Assembly: GCA_035535315.1 (NCBI GenBank)
Contig: DATLQD010000074.1
Location: 1 to 64,000 of the forward strand
Reading direction: 5' to 3'
Source of the DNA: DASQGA01 sp035535315
GTDB taxonomy: Bacteria > Actinomycetota > Thermoleophilia > Gaiellales > Gaiellaceae
DNA length: 64,000 nt
Shown: piece after piece, positions 36,845-45,029 of the stretch
Layout of the letters: each line of letters starts with the position of its first letter
Numbering within the stretch: position 1 is the stretch's first letter
Translations under genes and position numbers: made by a program
Notes under the pieces: generated by a model
What the model was told of the DNA's origin: nothing
Seen by the model: the letters and a program-made list of their open reading frames with translations, nothing else
The model's database searches: none

Positions 36845-37222
36845 CTACCCCGCCAGCTCGAGCTCGCGGCGCTCCATCTTCGGCCCGTGCTCGTACCCGA
36901 GCAGGTGGAGAAGCCCGTGGATGAGCGGCTCCCGCCACTCGTCACCCACCACCTGCGGGCAGAGGACGACGTCGCCGAGCTGGCGTGGTACCCCGTCGGA
37001 CAGCGGCTCGTGGGCATCGATCGGAAAAGAAAGAACGTCCGTGGGCTCATCCACGCCCAGGTGCTCCCGCTTCAGCCGACGCATCTCTTCGGGAGCGGCG
37101 AAGGCGAGCCCGAGGTCGCCCTCATCGAGCCCTTCGGCGGCCAGCGCCCATCGGCAGAGCTCGACCGCGGCGGCGGTGTCCACGTCGACGCCGCTCCGGT
37201 TCGACACTTCGACCTCGATCAT
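36845..37222 (-). CDS. ybeY: Endoribonuclease YbeY
   Basis: 125 residues with the zinc motif HGLLHLLGYEHG (H3xH5xH) and TDVLSFPID. It acts in 16S rRNA 3'-end maturation and ribosome quality control. The ATG overlaps the phoH stop as ATGA. Length is slightly short but complete. Confidence 0.95.
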   Translation of the reverse strand: MIEVEVSNRSGVDVDTAAAVELCRWALAAEGLDEGDLGLAFAAPEEMRRLKREHLGVDEPTDVLSFPIDAHEPLSDGVPRQLGDVVLCPQVVGDEWREPLIHGLLHLLGYEHGPKMERRELELAG

Positions 37223-38178
37223 CGGCGGCGGTTGCCGCCGGTCTCCTCGGCGTGCTGCTTGTAGGCCTCGACGATCCGCTGCACGAGCACGTGTCTGACC
37301 ACGTCCTCGTTCCCGAGCTCCACGAACTCGATCCCGTCAACGGACGCGAGGATCTCGCGCACGCGAACGAGCCCGGAGGCCTGATCGCGCGGCAGGTCGA
37401 TCTGGGTCACGTCACCGGTGACGACCATCTTCGAGCCGAACCCAAGGCGGGTCAGGAACATCTGCATTTGCTCGGGTGAAGTGTTCTGGGCCTCGTCGAG
37501 GATGATGAAGGAGTCGTTCAAGGTTCGTCCTCGCATGAACGCGAGCGGCGCCACTTCGATCTGACCCTTCTCCAGGTAGGCGTTGACCCGGTCAGCATCG
37601 AGCATGTCGTACAGCGCGTCGAAGAGGGGCCGAAGGTACGGGTCGACCTTGGCCATTAGGTCCCCCGGGAGGAAGCCGAGCCTCTCCCCTGCCTCGACGG
37701 CGGGTCGGGTCAGGATGATCCTGCTCACCTGGCGCTCGGCCATCGCGTTCACCGCGAGCGCCATCGCAAGGTAGGTCTTGCCCGTGCCCGCCGGCCCGAT
37801 CCCGAAAGCGATCGTGCGGCGGCGGATCGCCTCCACGTAGCGCTTCTGATTGACCGTCTTCGGCGTGATTTTCTTGCCACGGTGGCGCCAAACCACGTCT
37901 TCGAAGACGTCGCGGAGGTCGCGCGACTCGTCGAGCGCCGTCAGGACCGCGTCGACGGTCCCGGCCCCAATCGCATGGCCGCCCGACACGAGCTCGGCGA
38001 GTTCGTCGATCACGAGCCGCGCTTCGCCGACCTTGTCCTTCTCGCCCTCGAGCGTCAGCTGGTTCCCGCGAAGGAGAACCGCCAGCCCGAGACGGTTACG
38101 CAAGGCTCCGAGGATGCCGTCGTCGACGGTTGCGAGCTCGGCGGCGACCTCATTGGAGACTGAGAGAACTTCCTGCAA
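37219..38178 (-). CDS. phoH: PhoH-family ATPase
   Basis: 319 residues, TTG start. An N-terminal KH-like segment (about 20-75) precedes the PhoH P-loop ATPase: GIGPAGTGKTYLAMA (near 132), RPAVEAGERLGFLPGD, FIILDEAQNTSPEQM and VTGDVTQIDLP. This is the PhoL/YbeZ type that works next to YbeY in ribosome maturation. It overlaps ybeY by 4 bases. The 56-base gap upstream to yqeY may hold a promoter, but none stands out. Confidence 0.94.
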   Translation of the reverse strand: MQEVLSVSNEVAAELATVDDGILGALRNRLGLAVLLRGNQLTLEGEKDKVGEARLVIDELAELVSGGHAIGAGTVDAVLTALDESRDLRDVFEDVVWRHRGKKITPKTVNQKRYVEAIRRRTIAFGIGPAGTGKTYLAMALAVNAMAERQVSRIILTRPAVEAGERLGFLPGDLMAKVDPYLRPLFDALYDMLDADRVNAYLEKGQIEVAPLAFMRGRTLNDSFIILDEAQNTSPEQMQMFLTRLGFGSKMVVTGDVTQIDLPRDQASGLVRVREILASVDGIEFVELGNEDVVRHVLVQRIVEAYKQHAEETGGNRRR

Positions 38179-38234
38179 CGGAGACAGTGTAGAGCCCGTT
38201 CCGGCGCTGATTCCGCGGGGAAACCAGTCTGCGG

Positions 38235-38678
38235 CTAGGCGAGCTTCTCGCGGACGAGCCGGCTCACGGTCGAGCCGTCGGCCCGGCCGGATACCTGTGG
38301 CATGACGTCCGCCATCACGCGCCCGAGATCCCGGATCGACGTGGCGCCGGTCTCTGCGATCGCATTGTCGACGATCTGCTCGAGCTCCTCCTCGTCGATC
38401 GGCTCGGGCATGAACTCCTCGATGATCGAGTGCTCCAGCTCCTCCTGATCGGCCTGCTCGTCACGCCCAGCTGCCCGGAAGGCCTCTGCCGCCTCGGCGC
38501 GGCGCTTGCGCTCCCGCTGGAGCACCTGCAACTCCTCGTCGTCGTGGAGCGGGCGCTGCAGCTCCTTCTCCGCCGAGCGGAGCGAAGCCAACGTGAGCCG
38601 AAGCGTTCCGGCTCGCTTGCTGTCCCGGGCTCGCATCGCATCCTTGAGCTCGTCCTCGATCCGGGCGATCAGGCTCAT
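38235..38678 (-). CDS. GatB/YqeY-domain protein
   Basis: 147 residues, mostly helical and highly charged, with LKDAMRARDSKRAGTLRL, the IIEEFMPEPIDEEELEQIV stretch and a C-terminal MPQVSGRADGSTVSRLVREKL. YqeY proteins resemble the tail domain of the tRNA amidotransferase GatB; their role is not settled but probably tRNA-related. ATG overlaps the HIT stop by 4 bases. Confidence 0.93.
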   Translation of the reverse strand: MSLIARIEDELKDAMRARDSKRAGTLRLTLASLRSAEKELQRPLHDDEELQVLQRERKRRAEAAEAFRAAGRDEQADQEELEHSIIEEFMPEPIDEEELEQIVDNAIAETGATSIRDLGRVMADVMPQVSGRADGSTVSRLVREKLA

Positions 38679-39004
38679 CCGAACCCACCGAGGGTGCCGC
38701 CGCCAAGGATGTGCCAGTGCAGGTGGAAGACGGTCTGCCCGGCACCCTCGCCCACGTTCACGATCACGCGGTAGTCCTCGAGCCCGGCCTCGCTGGCCGT
38801 CTCGGCGACGAACCGGACCATCCGTGCGACCTCCTCGTCCGGAAAGACGCTCACGTCGCGGAGACTCTCAACGTGCCGCTCCGGCAGAACGAGGAGATGG
38901 ACGGGCGCCTTCGGATGGATGTCCTTGATTGCGACGAACCCATCTTCCTTGCGGACGTGGTCGCCGTCTCTCGCAAGCGTGCAGAAGAGGCACTCAGACG
39001 ACAC
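38675..39004 (-). CDS. HIT-family (HINT-type) nucleotide hydrolase
   Basis: 109 residues from GTG 39004 (VSSECLFCTLARDGD); the longer frame is a shadow of mtaB. The catalytic triad motif is QTVFHLHWHILGG (HxHxH). An N-terminal CLFC pair matches zinc-containing HIT proteins. It probably hydrolyses AMP-lysine-like phosphoramidates, including aminoacyl-adenylates. It overlaps the mtaB end by 11 bases and yqeY by 4. Confidence 0.93.
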   Translation of the reverse strand: MSSECLFCTLARDGDHVRKEDGFVAIKDIHPKAPVHLLVLPERHVESLRDVSVFPDEEVARMVRFVAETASEAGLEDYRVIVNVGEGAGQTVFHLHWHILGGGTLGGFG

Positions 39005-40187
39005 CGACGATCCCCTCCTCGGCCACGGCCACTGCGTGCGCGCGGACGAGCGACCCCACCTGCGCGTCCACGAGCCAGGGCGTGTAATCGTCGGCATAGC
39101 CCCGCCCGGGCCGGTCGACGAGCACGACGTCCTCTTCACCCAGCCGCGCGTGCCAGCGGCGCCGGCAGGCCTCGTCGGAGGCACGACGGAGACGGGCGCT
39201 CCGCTCCTTCTTGACTCCCGGTGACACGGGGTCGGCCTGCGCGGTCCGCGTGCCCGGCCGCGGGGAGTACGGAAACACATGCACCTTCGTGATTCCGGCC
39301 CCGGCAACGGTCGCTAGCGTCGCCTCGAACGCTTCGTCGTCCTCGCCCGGGAAGCCGACCATGACGTCCGTCGTCAGGTTGAAGCCCTCTGCTTTCGCGA
39401 TGCGGCGGCGGTAGGTCTTGACGTCGTAGCGTCGCCCCATCTCGCGGAGGACGCGGTCGTCTCCGGACTGGAGGGGGACGTGAAGGTGCCTGGAAACGGT
39501 GCGTGTCTCTCGCAGAGCGGCGACCAGCTCGTCGCCGAGGTGGTTGACCTCGATCGACGAGAGCCGGAGCCTGCCGAGCCCCGGTGTCTCGCCCGCCTCG
39601 CGGACCAGGGCCGCGAGCGTGTAGCCGTTCTGGCGGTCCCGGTAACACCCGAGGTTGACGCCAGTGAGGACGATCTCCCGATGTCCCTGCTCGATGCGCT
39701 TTCGAATCTCGGCCAGGACAGCGTCAGCCGGGCGGCTACGTGAGGCACCTCGCACTTGCGGAATGACACAGAAGCCGCACGAGAAACTGCAGCCGTCCTG
39801 GATCTTGACGAAGGCCCGGACACGGTCGAGGCCGACGGCAGCGTTCGTGCACCCGAGCACACCGACGTCCGCGGACACCTTCGCGGCTGTCTCCTCGCTG
39901 GGCAGCGAGATAACCCGAACGTTGGCGGGAAGCCCGGCGAGCGCGCTGCCTGCCAGGTTCGCCGCGCACCCAGTCATGTAGACCCTTCCGGAGCGGCGCG
40001 CAGCGCGCCGAACGGCCTGCCGCGACTTCCGCACCGCCTCGTGGGTGACGCAGCAGGTGTTCACGACCGTGACGTCGGTCTCGCCTCCGGACTCCCTATG
40101 GCCGTCCGCGGCCAGCCGCTCGCGGAGCACCTGCGCATCGGTGTGCGAAACCTTGCAGCCGAGGAACTCGACGGAGAACGTCGCCAT
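38994..40187 (-). CDS. mtaB: tRNA t6A37 methylthiotransferase MtaB
   Basis: 397 residues. The N-terminal UPF0004 domain carries three cluster cysteines (GCKVSHTDA, VVNTCCVT and MTGCAA), the radical-SAM motif is DGCSFSCGFCVIP, and a C-terminal TRAM-like region follows. The GCKVS start and the order next to prmA/HIT point to MtaB (YqeV) and not MiaB. It converts t6A to ms2t6A at position 37 of tRNAs reading ANN codons. The ATG starts 12 bases after the small membrane ORF on the same strand. Confidence 0.93.
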   Translation of the reverse strand: MATFSVEFLGCKVSHTDAQVLRERLAADGHRESGGETDVTVVNTCCVTHEAVRKSRQAVRRAARRSGRVYMTGCAANLAGSALAGLPANVRVISLPSEETAAKVSADVGVLGCTNAAVGLDRVRAFVKIQDGCSFSCGFCVIPQVRGASRSRPADAVLAEIRKRIEQGHREIVLTGVNLGCYRDRQNGYTLAALVREAGETPGLGRLRLSSIEVNHLGDELVAALRETRTVSRHLHVPLQSGDDRVLREMGRRYDVKTYRRRIAKAEGFNLTTDVMVGFPGEDDEAFEATLATVAGAGITKVHVFPYSPRPGTRTAQADPVSPGVKKERSARLRRASDEACRRRWHARLGEEDVVLVDRPGRGYADDYTPWLVDAQVGSLVRAHAVAVAEEGIVGVV

Positions 40188-40199
40188 GGCCGGGCGATC

Positions 40200-40550
40200 C
40201 TACGTTGGCGTGTCCTGGGCGTCCAAGAGAGCCGGTCCGCGTTTCGACGTGGTCACTCGACGCGCCAGCACGTACGGGATAGCCCCGCCCGCTACGAGCA
40301 CGAGGCCGGTGACCAGCCAAGGTGTCGAAACCGAGTCCAGAAACGCGATCAGAAGGCAAACTGCGCCGGCGCCCGAGATGATCCCGAGGGTTTCCGGCCA
40401 TCGGCGTCCGAGACGGAGGGCGAACCAGATCGCGACCCCAGCGAGCGGTGCCACGAAAAGGCCGATCGAGGCCGCCGCAAGCAAGGAGAAAACGACGAGC
40501 GCTCCCGCGAGCACCCAGGCCGCGAACACTAGCCATCCCTCTCGTCGCAT
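40200..40550 (-). CDS. Small multipass membrane protein, unknown function
   Basis: 116 residues with four hydrophobic segments (about 6-26, 29-46, 54-72 and 77-96) and a hydrophilic tail ending LLDAQDTPT. ATG 40550 begins MRREGW, basic and so probably cytoplasmic. No family recognised. It lies just upstream of mtaB and could be co-transcribed with it. Confidence 0.6.
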   Translation of the reverse strand: MRREGWLVFAAWVLAGALVVFSLLAAASIGLFVAPLAGVAIWFALRLGRRWPETLGIISGAGAVCLLIAFLDSVSTPWLVTGLVLVAGGAIPYVLARRVTTSKRGPALLDAQDTPT

Positions 40551-40648
40551 CCGGCCTCCGCTTGAATCTTAGGGAGGATTGGCAAGACGCCGCATACTTC
40601 AACTGGAATGCGGGCGAACTTCGCACCAGTGCGAGAAAGGAGGCCTCT

Positions 40649-40933
40649 GTGGCGGTGAAGCTTTATCGGTGTAAGAACATCTGGGTGAAATCCCCAGGCC
40701 ACCCATGCTGGCGCGTGCAAAAGGCTCTCGACGAACAAGGCATCGACTACGAGGTCGTGCCGGGCCCGTGGCCGGGCCGCAGCCAGCGGGGGGAGATCGA
40801 GCGCCTGAGCGGACAGCCCAAGTACCCGATCATCCAGTTCGAGGACGGCTCCGTCTACCGGGAGGAGTCCAAGGATATGGCTGCGACGATCAAGGCCGGC
40901 AAGCTGTTCGAGAAGCAGGGCGCTCCCGCCTAA
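40649..40933 (+). CDS. Glutaredoxin/GST-N-like thioredoxin-fold protein
   Basis: 94 residues from GTG 40649, placed 5 bases after a perfect AAAGGAGG site. LYRCKNIWVKSPGHPCWRVQ has a Cys and a further Cys in PGHPCW, followed by ALDEQGIDYEVV and the cis-Pro YPIIQFEDGSVYREES typical of glutaredoxin/GST N-domains. The usual CPYC is absent; a single Cys at GHPC suggests monothiol or binding function. The gene is on the opposite strand within an otherwise minus-strand block and overlaps the prmA stop by 4 bases, convergently. Confidence 0.8.
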   Translation: MAVKLYRCKNIWVKSPGHPCWRVQKALDEQGIDYEVVPGPWPGRSQRGEIERLSGQPKYPIIQFEDGSVYREESKDMAATIKAGKLFEKQGAPA

Positions 40934-41700
40934 TCGCGCTCGAAGCGATCGGCGGCCCAGCCGCCGCGAACCCTCCTTCCGGCGTGTCTCCACGCCGGAA
41001 GCGCAGGGCGTTCGGACTCGAGGTACCCGGAGGTCACGAGTTGCCGGGAGGTCACCCGGGAGCCGGCCCGCTCGCAGAGGTCGAGTGCGATATTCGCAAC
41101 CGCGAGCGCCGTTTCGGGAAGGTCGTCGGTGAGCACGTCTGCCTGTGCGACAGTGATGTCGACGCCGTTGGCCGCGGCGTTGTCATGCGTCGCCTCGACC
41201 GCCGCCTCGTCGAAGTCGAGGGCGACCACGGGGGCGAAGCCGAGGCGTGCTGCGGCGATGGAGAGAACCCCGGAGCCGCACCCGAGATCGAGCAAGCTTC
41301 CGGGCTCGAGCTCGAGGAGGTGCTCCAGGCAGATCTGGGTGGTCGGGTGCGAGCCGGTGCCGAAGGCCCGCCCGGGGTCGATCACGACCGGGATCGCATC
41401 GGCATCAGGCTCTTCCCAGGGCGGTCCGATCCAGAGAGCGCCGATGCGGATCGGGCGGTGGAACTGCTTCCACCGCTCGGCCCAGTCGGGCTCGACTTCG
41501 GTCACACGGCCGGGCCCAAAGACCTGCCAGAGCCGCTCCTCTCCACCCGCAGTGGTGTAGGCGGCAAGCTCGAGCCCGCCATCCATCTCGACCTCCTCGA
41601 AGCCCTGCGGGAAGAGGTCGAGCATGACCGCTCGGCCCTCCTCGGCGCGCTCGTTGGCCATCCGAACCGAGACGCGCCGGAGGGGAGGGTTGCCCGTCAG
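40930..41700 (-). CDS. prmA: Ribosomal protein L11 methyltransferase (PrmA), apparent CTG start
   Basis: SAM-dependent methyltransferase that trimethylates ribosomal protein L11. VVIDPGRAFGTGSHPTT, LLDLGCGSGVLSIAA and AVANIALD are PrmA motifs. The first standard start is ATG 41661 (MANERAEEG), which would cut the first strand. The frame upstream reads PLRRVSVR, the usual N-terminal strand, back to CTG 41700, which overlaps the dnaJ TGA as CTGA. I therefore extend to CTG (256 residues). If wrong, the gene is 40930-41661 (243 residues). Confidence 0.9.
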   Translation of the reverse strand: MTGNPPLRRVSVRMANERAEEGRAVMLDLFPQGFEEVEMDGGLELAAYTTAGGEERLWQVFGPGRVTEVEPDWAERWKQFHRPIRIGALWIGPPWEEPDADAIPVVIDPGRAFGTGSHPTTQICLEHLLELEPGSLLDLGCGSGVLSIAAARLGFAPVVALDFDEAAVEATHDNAAANGVDITVAQADVLTDDLPETALAVANIALDLCERAGSRVTSRQLVTSGYLESERPALPAWRHAGRRVRGGWAADRFERD

Positions 41701-42809
41701 CGGAACGCCGCCCGGATCTTGTCGAAGAAGCCTGCGTCTTCCTTGTACGTGTGTTCATTCGTGTGCTGTTCGAACTCCTGGAGCAGCCGCCGCTGCTCGT
41801 CCGAGAGGTGGCGCGGCACGGCAACGTTGACGAGGACGCGGTGGTCCCCTCGCCCGTAGCCCTGGAGCACAGGCATCCCCCTACTCTTGAGCACCCTGAC
41901 TGTTCCGGGCTGAATCCCGGGCTCGAACTCGATCTCGAGCTCTCCGTCGAGGCCCGGAACGGTGACGGTGGTACCGAGCGCGGCTTCGCTCATCGTGAGG
42001 CTGACACTGGAGATGACGTCGTTTCCGTCCCGAACGAGTCGCTCGTCGGGCCGGATGCGGACGAGGACGTAGAGGTCTCCCGCGTGCGCCCCGCGGCCCC
42101 CGGCATGGCCCTCTCCCGAGAGCCGGATCCGCTGGCCGTCGTGGATTCCTGCGGGAATCTCGACCTCGATGGAGCGCTCCTGGTTCACCCGCCCGTCGCC
42201 GTCGCACTTGGGACACGGCGTGGGCGTGACGCGTCCGCGGCCCGCGCAGGTCGGACAGCTCTGGGTTCGGACGAACTGACCGAAGACCGAGCTCGAGACC
42301 GCCTGGAGTCGCCCCGCACCGCCGCACTGCCGGCAGGTCTCCAGGGCTGTCCCCGGAGCAGCTCCGGACCCGTCGCAGGTCGAGCAGGCCACCGCGGCGG
42401 GGAATGGGATGGTCAGCACGGTTCCCTGCGCGGCCTCGACGAGCTCGATCTCGACCTCCGCGAGGAGGTCTGCGCCACGGCTGGATCTCGCTCCAGCCGT
42501 GCGGCCGAAGATGTCTTCGCCGAAGAAGGCCGAGAAGAGATCCGAGAGACTCGAGAAGTCGGTCGGGACGTAGCCGCCGGTCTGGAGGCCCTCGTGCCCG
42601 TACCGGTCGTACAGCTCACGGGTCTCGGACTTCGAGAGGACTTCGTACGCCTCGGCGGCCTCGCGAAACCGCACCACGGCCTCCGGGTGGTCGGAAACGT
42701 CGGGATGGAGCTCCCGCGCAAGGTTCCGGAACGCCTTCTTGATCTCCCGCTCGCCGGCCCCGCGGGAAACGCCCAGAACCTCGTAGTAATCACGTCTTGC
42801 GGTCGCCAC
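41697..42809 (-). CDS. dnaJ: Chaperone protein DnaJ
   Basis: 370 residues. The J domain with HPD is at about 36-38 (ELHPDVSDH), then a Gly/Phe-like linker and the full four-repeat zinc region (CSTCDGSG, CRQCGGAG, CPTCAGRG, CPKCDGDG) from about 140 to 205, then the substrate-binding C-terminal domain. Co-chaperone of DnaK. dnaK and grpE, which often lie between hrcA and dnaJ, are not here; hrcA precedes dnaJ directly with a 45-base gap. Confidence 0.96.
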   Translation of the reverse strand: MATARRDYYEVLGVSRGAGEREIKKAFRNLARELHPDVSDHPEAVVRFREAAEAYEVLSKSETRELYDRYGHEGLQTGGYVPTDFSSLSDLFSAFFGEDIFGRTAGARSSRGADLLAEVEIELVEAAQGTVLTIPFPAAVACSTCDGSGAAPGTALETCRQCGGAGRLQAVSSSVFGQFVRTQSCPTCAGRGRVTPTPCPKCDGDGRVNQERSIEVEIPAGIHDGQRIRLSGEGHAGGRGAHAGDLYVLVRIRPDERLVRDGNDVISSVSLTMSEAALGTTVTVPGLDGELEIEFEPGIQPGTVRVLKSRGMPVLQGYGRGDHRVLVNVAVPRHLSDEQRRLLQEFEQHTNEHTYKEDAGFFDKIRAAFR

Positions 42810-42854
42810 GCTTCGTAGGTTACTGACGGGCTTCCCGGTCGCTCGGCACCCCGG

Positions 42855-43895
42855 TTACTCCTCGTACATCTCCTCGACGAAGCGGGAAAGCTCGTGTGCG
42901 GCGGACCGGACCGCGTCGATCGCCTTGACGTAGTCCATCCGCGTCGGGCCGAGGAGGCTGACGGTCCCAAGGTTCCGGTGCCGGAGCCCGTACGGGGCAC
43001 TCACGAGTGAGACGCTCTGGAGCCCCGGATCAGCGAGCTCTGTCCCCATGCGCACGAACGGGCGCTTCGACATGAGGGTCGCCCGCATCAGCTCGAGGAG
43101 GGCGGCTCGCTGCTCCAAAACCTCGAGGAGCCGCCTGTAGGCCTGTAGGTCGTCCGCGCGAAACTCGTCCAGGAGCCCCGCCGCGCCGCCCACGTACAGG
43201 GTCTGCTCCCCGGTCTCGACGAGGTCGGTGAAGGCGGGTCTGAGCTCTTCCAGAAAAGAGCCCTCGCGCGGGCCCACTTCGGCCTCATCGAAGCGGCTCC
43301 GGAGCAGCCGCGGACCCAGGTGGAGACCAGCCAGGCGCTCGTTCAGATACTCGCTCGCCCACTCGGCGAGCCCAGGATCGACTGGATTCGCGAAGGCGAA
43401 GAGCCGCTTGCTCACACCTCCCGTCGACGTGATCACGACCACCATGACGAGCTGGGGCTGGAGCACGAGCACCTCGATGTGGTGAACCTGGGTCGCCTCC
43501 ATGGGAGCGGATACAAGCGCGAGCAGGTGCGTCAGCTGCGAGAGCGCCTCCGTGGTCGCCAGCAGGGCCGAGTCGACCTGGCTGCGAGCGTTGGAGAGAT
43601 CGAGCAGCAGCTCAGCCGGCTTCGGCTCGAGGCGCTCGAGCAACTGGTCGACGTAGAAGCGGTAGCCGATCTCGGTCGGGACACGCCCCGCCGAGGTGTG
43701 CGGATGCATGAGGAGCCCCTGCTCCTCGAGGACCGCGAGCTCGTTCCGAACCGTGGAGGCTGACGCCTCGATTCTCGCGCTCTCGACCAGCTTCTTGGAG
43801 CCGACCGGAGCCCCCGTCGACACATATTCCTCGACGACGCGCGCGAGGATCTCCTCCTGCCGCGTCGTGAGCGTTGGACTCGGCTGCAGCGCCAT
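42855..43895 (-). CDS. hrcA: Heat-inducible transcription repressor HrcA
   Basis: 346 residues. The N-terminal winged helix is TRQEEILARVVEEYVSTGAPVGSKKL, followed by STVRNELAVLEEQGLLMHPHTSAGRVPT, then the GAF-like domain and the terminal GTVSLLGPTRMDYVKAIDAV motif. It normally represses hsp operons by binding the CIRCE palindrome; no CIRCE (TTAGCACTC-N9-GAGTGCTAA) is visible before hrcA or dnaJ. Six bases separate it from hemW. Confidence 0.95.
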   Translation of the reverse strand: MALQPSPTLTTRQEEILARVVEEYVSTGAPVGSKKLVESARIEASASTVRNELAVLEEQGLLMHPHTSAGRVPTEIGYRFYVDQLLERLEPKPAELLLDLSNARSQVDSALLATTEALSQLTHLLALVSAPMEATQVHHIEVLVLQPQLVMVVVITSTGGVSKRLFAFANPVDPGLAEWASEYLNERLAGLHLGPRLLRSRFDEAEVGPREGSFLEELRPAFTDLVETGEQTLYVGGAAGLLDEFRADDLQAYRRLLEVLEQRAALLELMRATLMSKRPFVRMGTELADPGLQSVSLVSAPYGLRHRNLGTVSLLGPTRMDYVKAIDAVRSAAHELSRFVEEMYEE

Positions 43896-43901
43896 CGTTA
43901 G

Positions 43902-45029
43902 TTAAAGAGTAGCTATTTCCAGGGATTCTTCCAACAGCTCGACCGTGACGGCGCCTCCGAGGAAGCGTCCGCGCCGGGTCAGGACGAGACCGCCTCGGCG
44001 CCGCTCGGCGAGACCGAGCCGCTCGAGCCGCTCGAGCGCCTTTTCGTTCAACGCCCCGGCCACGTCCGAGAAGGGCACTGGCTCGTCGAGTCGGAGCCCG
44101 AGCATGAGTCGCTCCCGACGATGCGTGTCGTCGTCGATCAGCTCGAGCTCTCTCGCCGGCGGACGTGCGTCCTCGTGCGCACTCAGGTAGCCGCCGAGGC
44201 TCGGAGCATTCCGCCACCGGAGTCCTTCGACGGTCGAGACCGCGCCTATGCCGAGCCCCAGGTAGTCCCGCCCGAGCCAGTAGCCCAGGTTGTGTCTGGA
44301 CTGGCGTCCAGGCCGGCAGAAGTTGGCCGTCTCGTACCACCGATATCCGGCCGTGACCAGACGCTCGACGACCCGCTCGAAGTAGCCCTCCATCGCTTCG
44401 GCCTGGCGGGCGAGCTCGTCACCGTAGGCGTGCGTGAACCGGGTTCCAGGCTTCGGCTCGAGTTCGTAGCAGGACAGGTGATCGGGCTCGAGAGCGAGAG
44501 CCTCGTCCAGGTCGCGTTCGAGGTCGGAGGGCTCCTGGCCTGGGATCCCGTAGATGAGATCCAGAGAGATGTTGTCAATCTGGGCATCACGAAGATGATA
44601 GATCGCCCGGCGGACGTCGCCCGGTTGAGCCGGGCGCTCCAGCACGTCCAGAAGCCGCGGCTGGAAGCTCTGCACGCCCAGCGAGACTCGAGTGATCCCA
44701 CTCTCGGCGAGAACGTTCGCGAGCTCCGCAGTCACCGTCTCGGGGTTCGCCTCGATCGTCACCTCGCTCGCACCAGGCAGCGCCCCAAGCAGGCGCTGGA
44801 GCGCCTCCGGCTCGGTGAACGTGGGTGTGCCGCCTCCGAGGAAGACGGTTTCGAGCGGCTCGGACAGGACGCCTCGCTCCAGCTCGAGCTCGCCGAGGAG
44901 AGCGTCGACGTAACGCGCGTGCTGCTCCGGCCTCCCGACCAGCGTGACGAAGTCGCAGTAGCCGCAGCGATGGGCGCAGAACGGCAGGTGGACGTAGAGA
45001 TGGCGGACGCCTTCGGCCAGGGCCGTCAT
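43902..45029 (-). CDS. hemW: Heme chaperone HemW-like radical SAM protein
   Basis: 375 residues from ATG 45029, overlapping the lepA stop as ATGA. The radical-SAM motif is LPFCAHRCGYCDFVTL; VFLGGGTPTF, TIEANPETV, RVSLGVQSFQ and NISLDLIYGIPGQ follow. The CxxxCxxC-D-F motif and the absence of the extra N-terminal region of HemN fit HemW, a heme-binding chaperone, and not coproporphyrinogen dehydrogenase. Position between lepA and hrcA is the conserved one. Confidence 0.94.
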   Translation of the reverse strand: MTALAEGVRHLYVHLPFCAHRCGYCDFVTLVGRPEQHARYVDALLGELELERGVLSEPLETVFLGGGTPTFTEPEALQRLLGALPGASEVTIEANPETVTAELANVLAESGITRVSLGVQSFQPRLLDVLERPAQPGDVRRAIYHLRDAQIDNISLDLIYGIPGQEPSDLERDLDEALALEPDHLSCYELEPKPGTRFTHAYGDELARQAEAMEGYFERVVERLVTAGYRWYETANFCRPGRQSRHNLGYWLGRDYLGLGIGAVSTVEGLRWRNAPSLGGYLSAHEDARPPARELELIDDDTHRRERLMLGLRLDEPVPFSDVAGALNEKALERLERLGLAERRRGGLVLTRRGRFLGGAVTVELLEESLEIATL

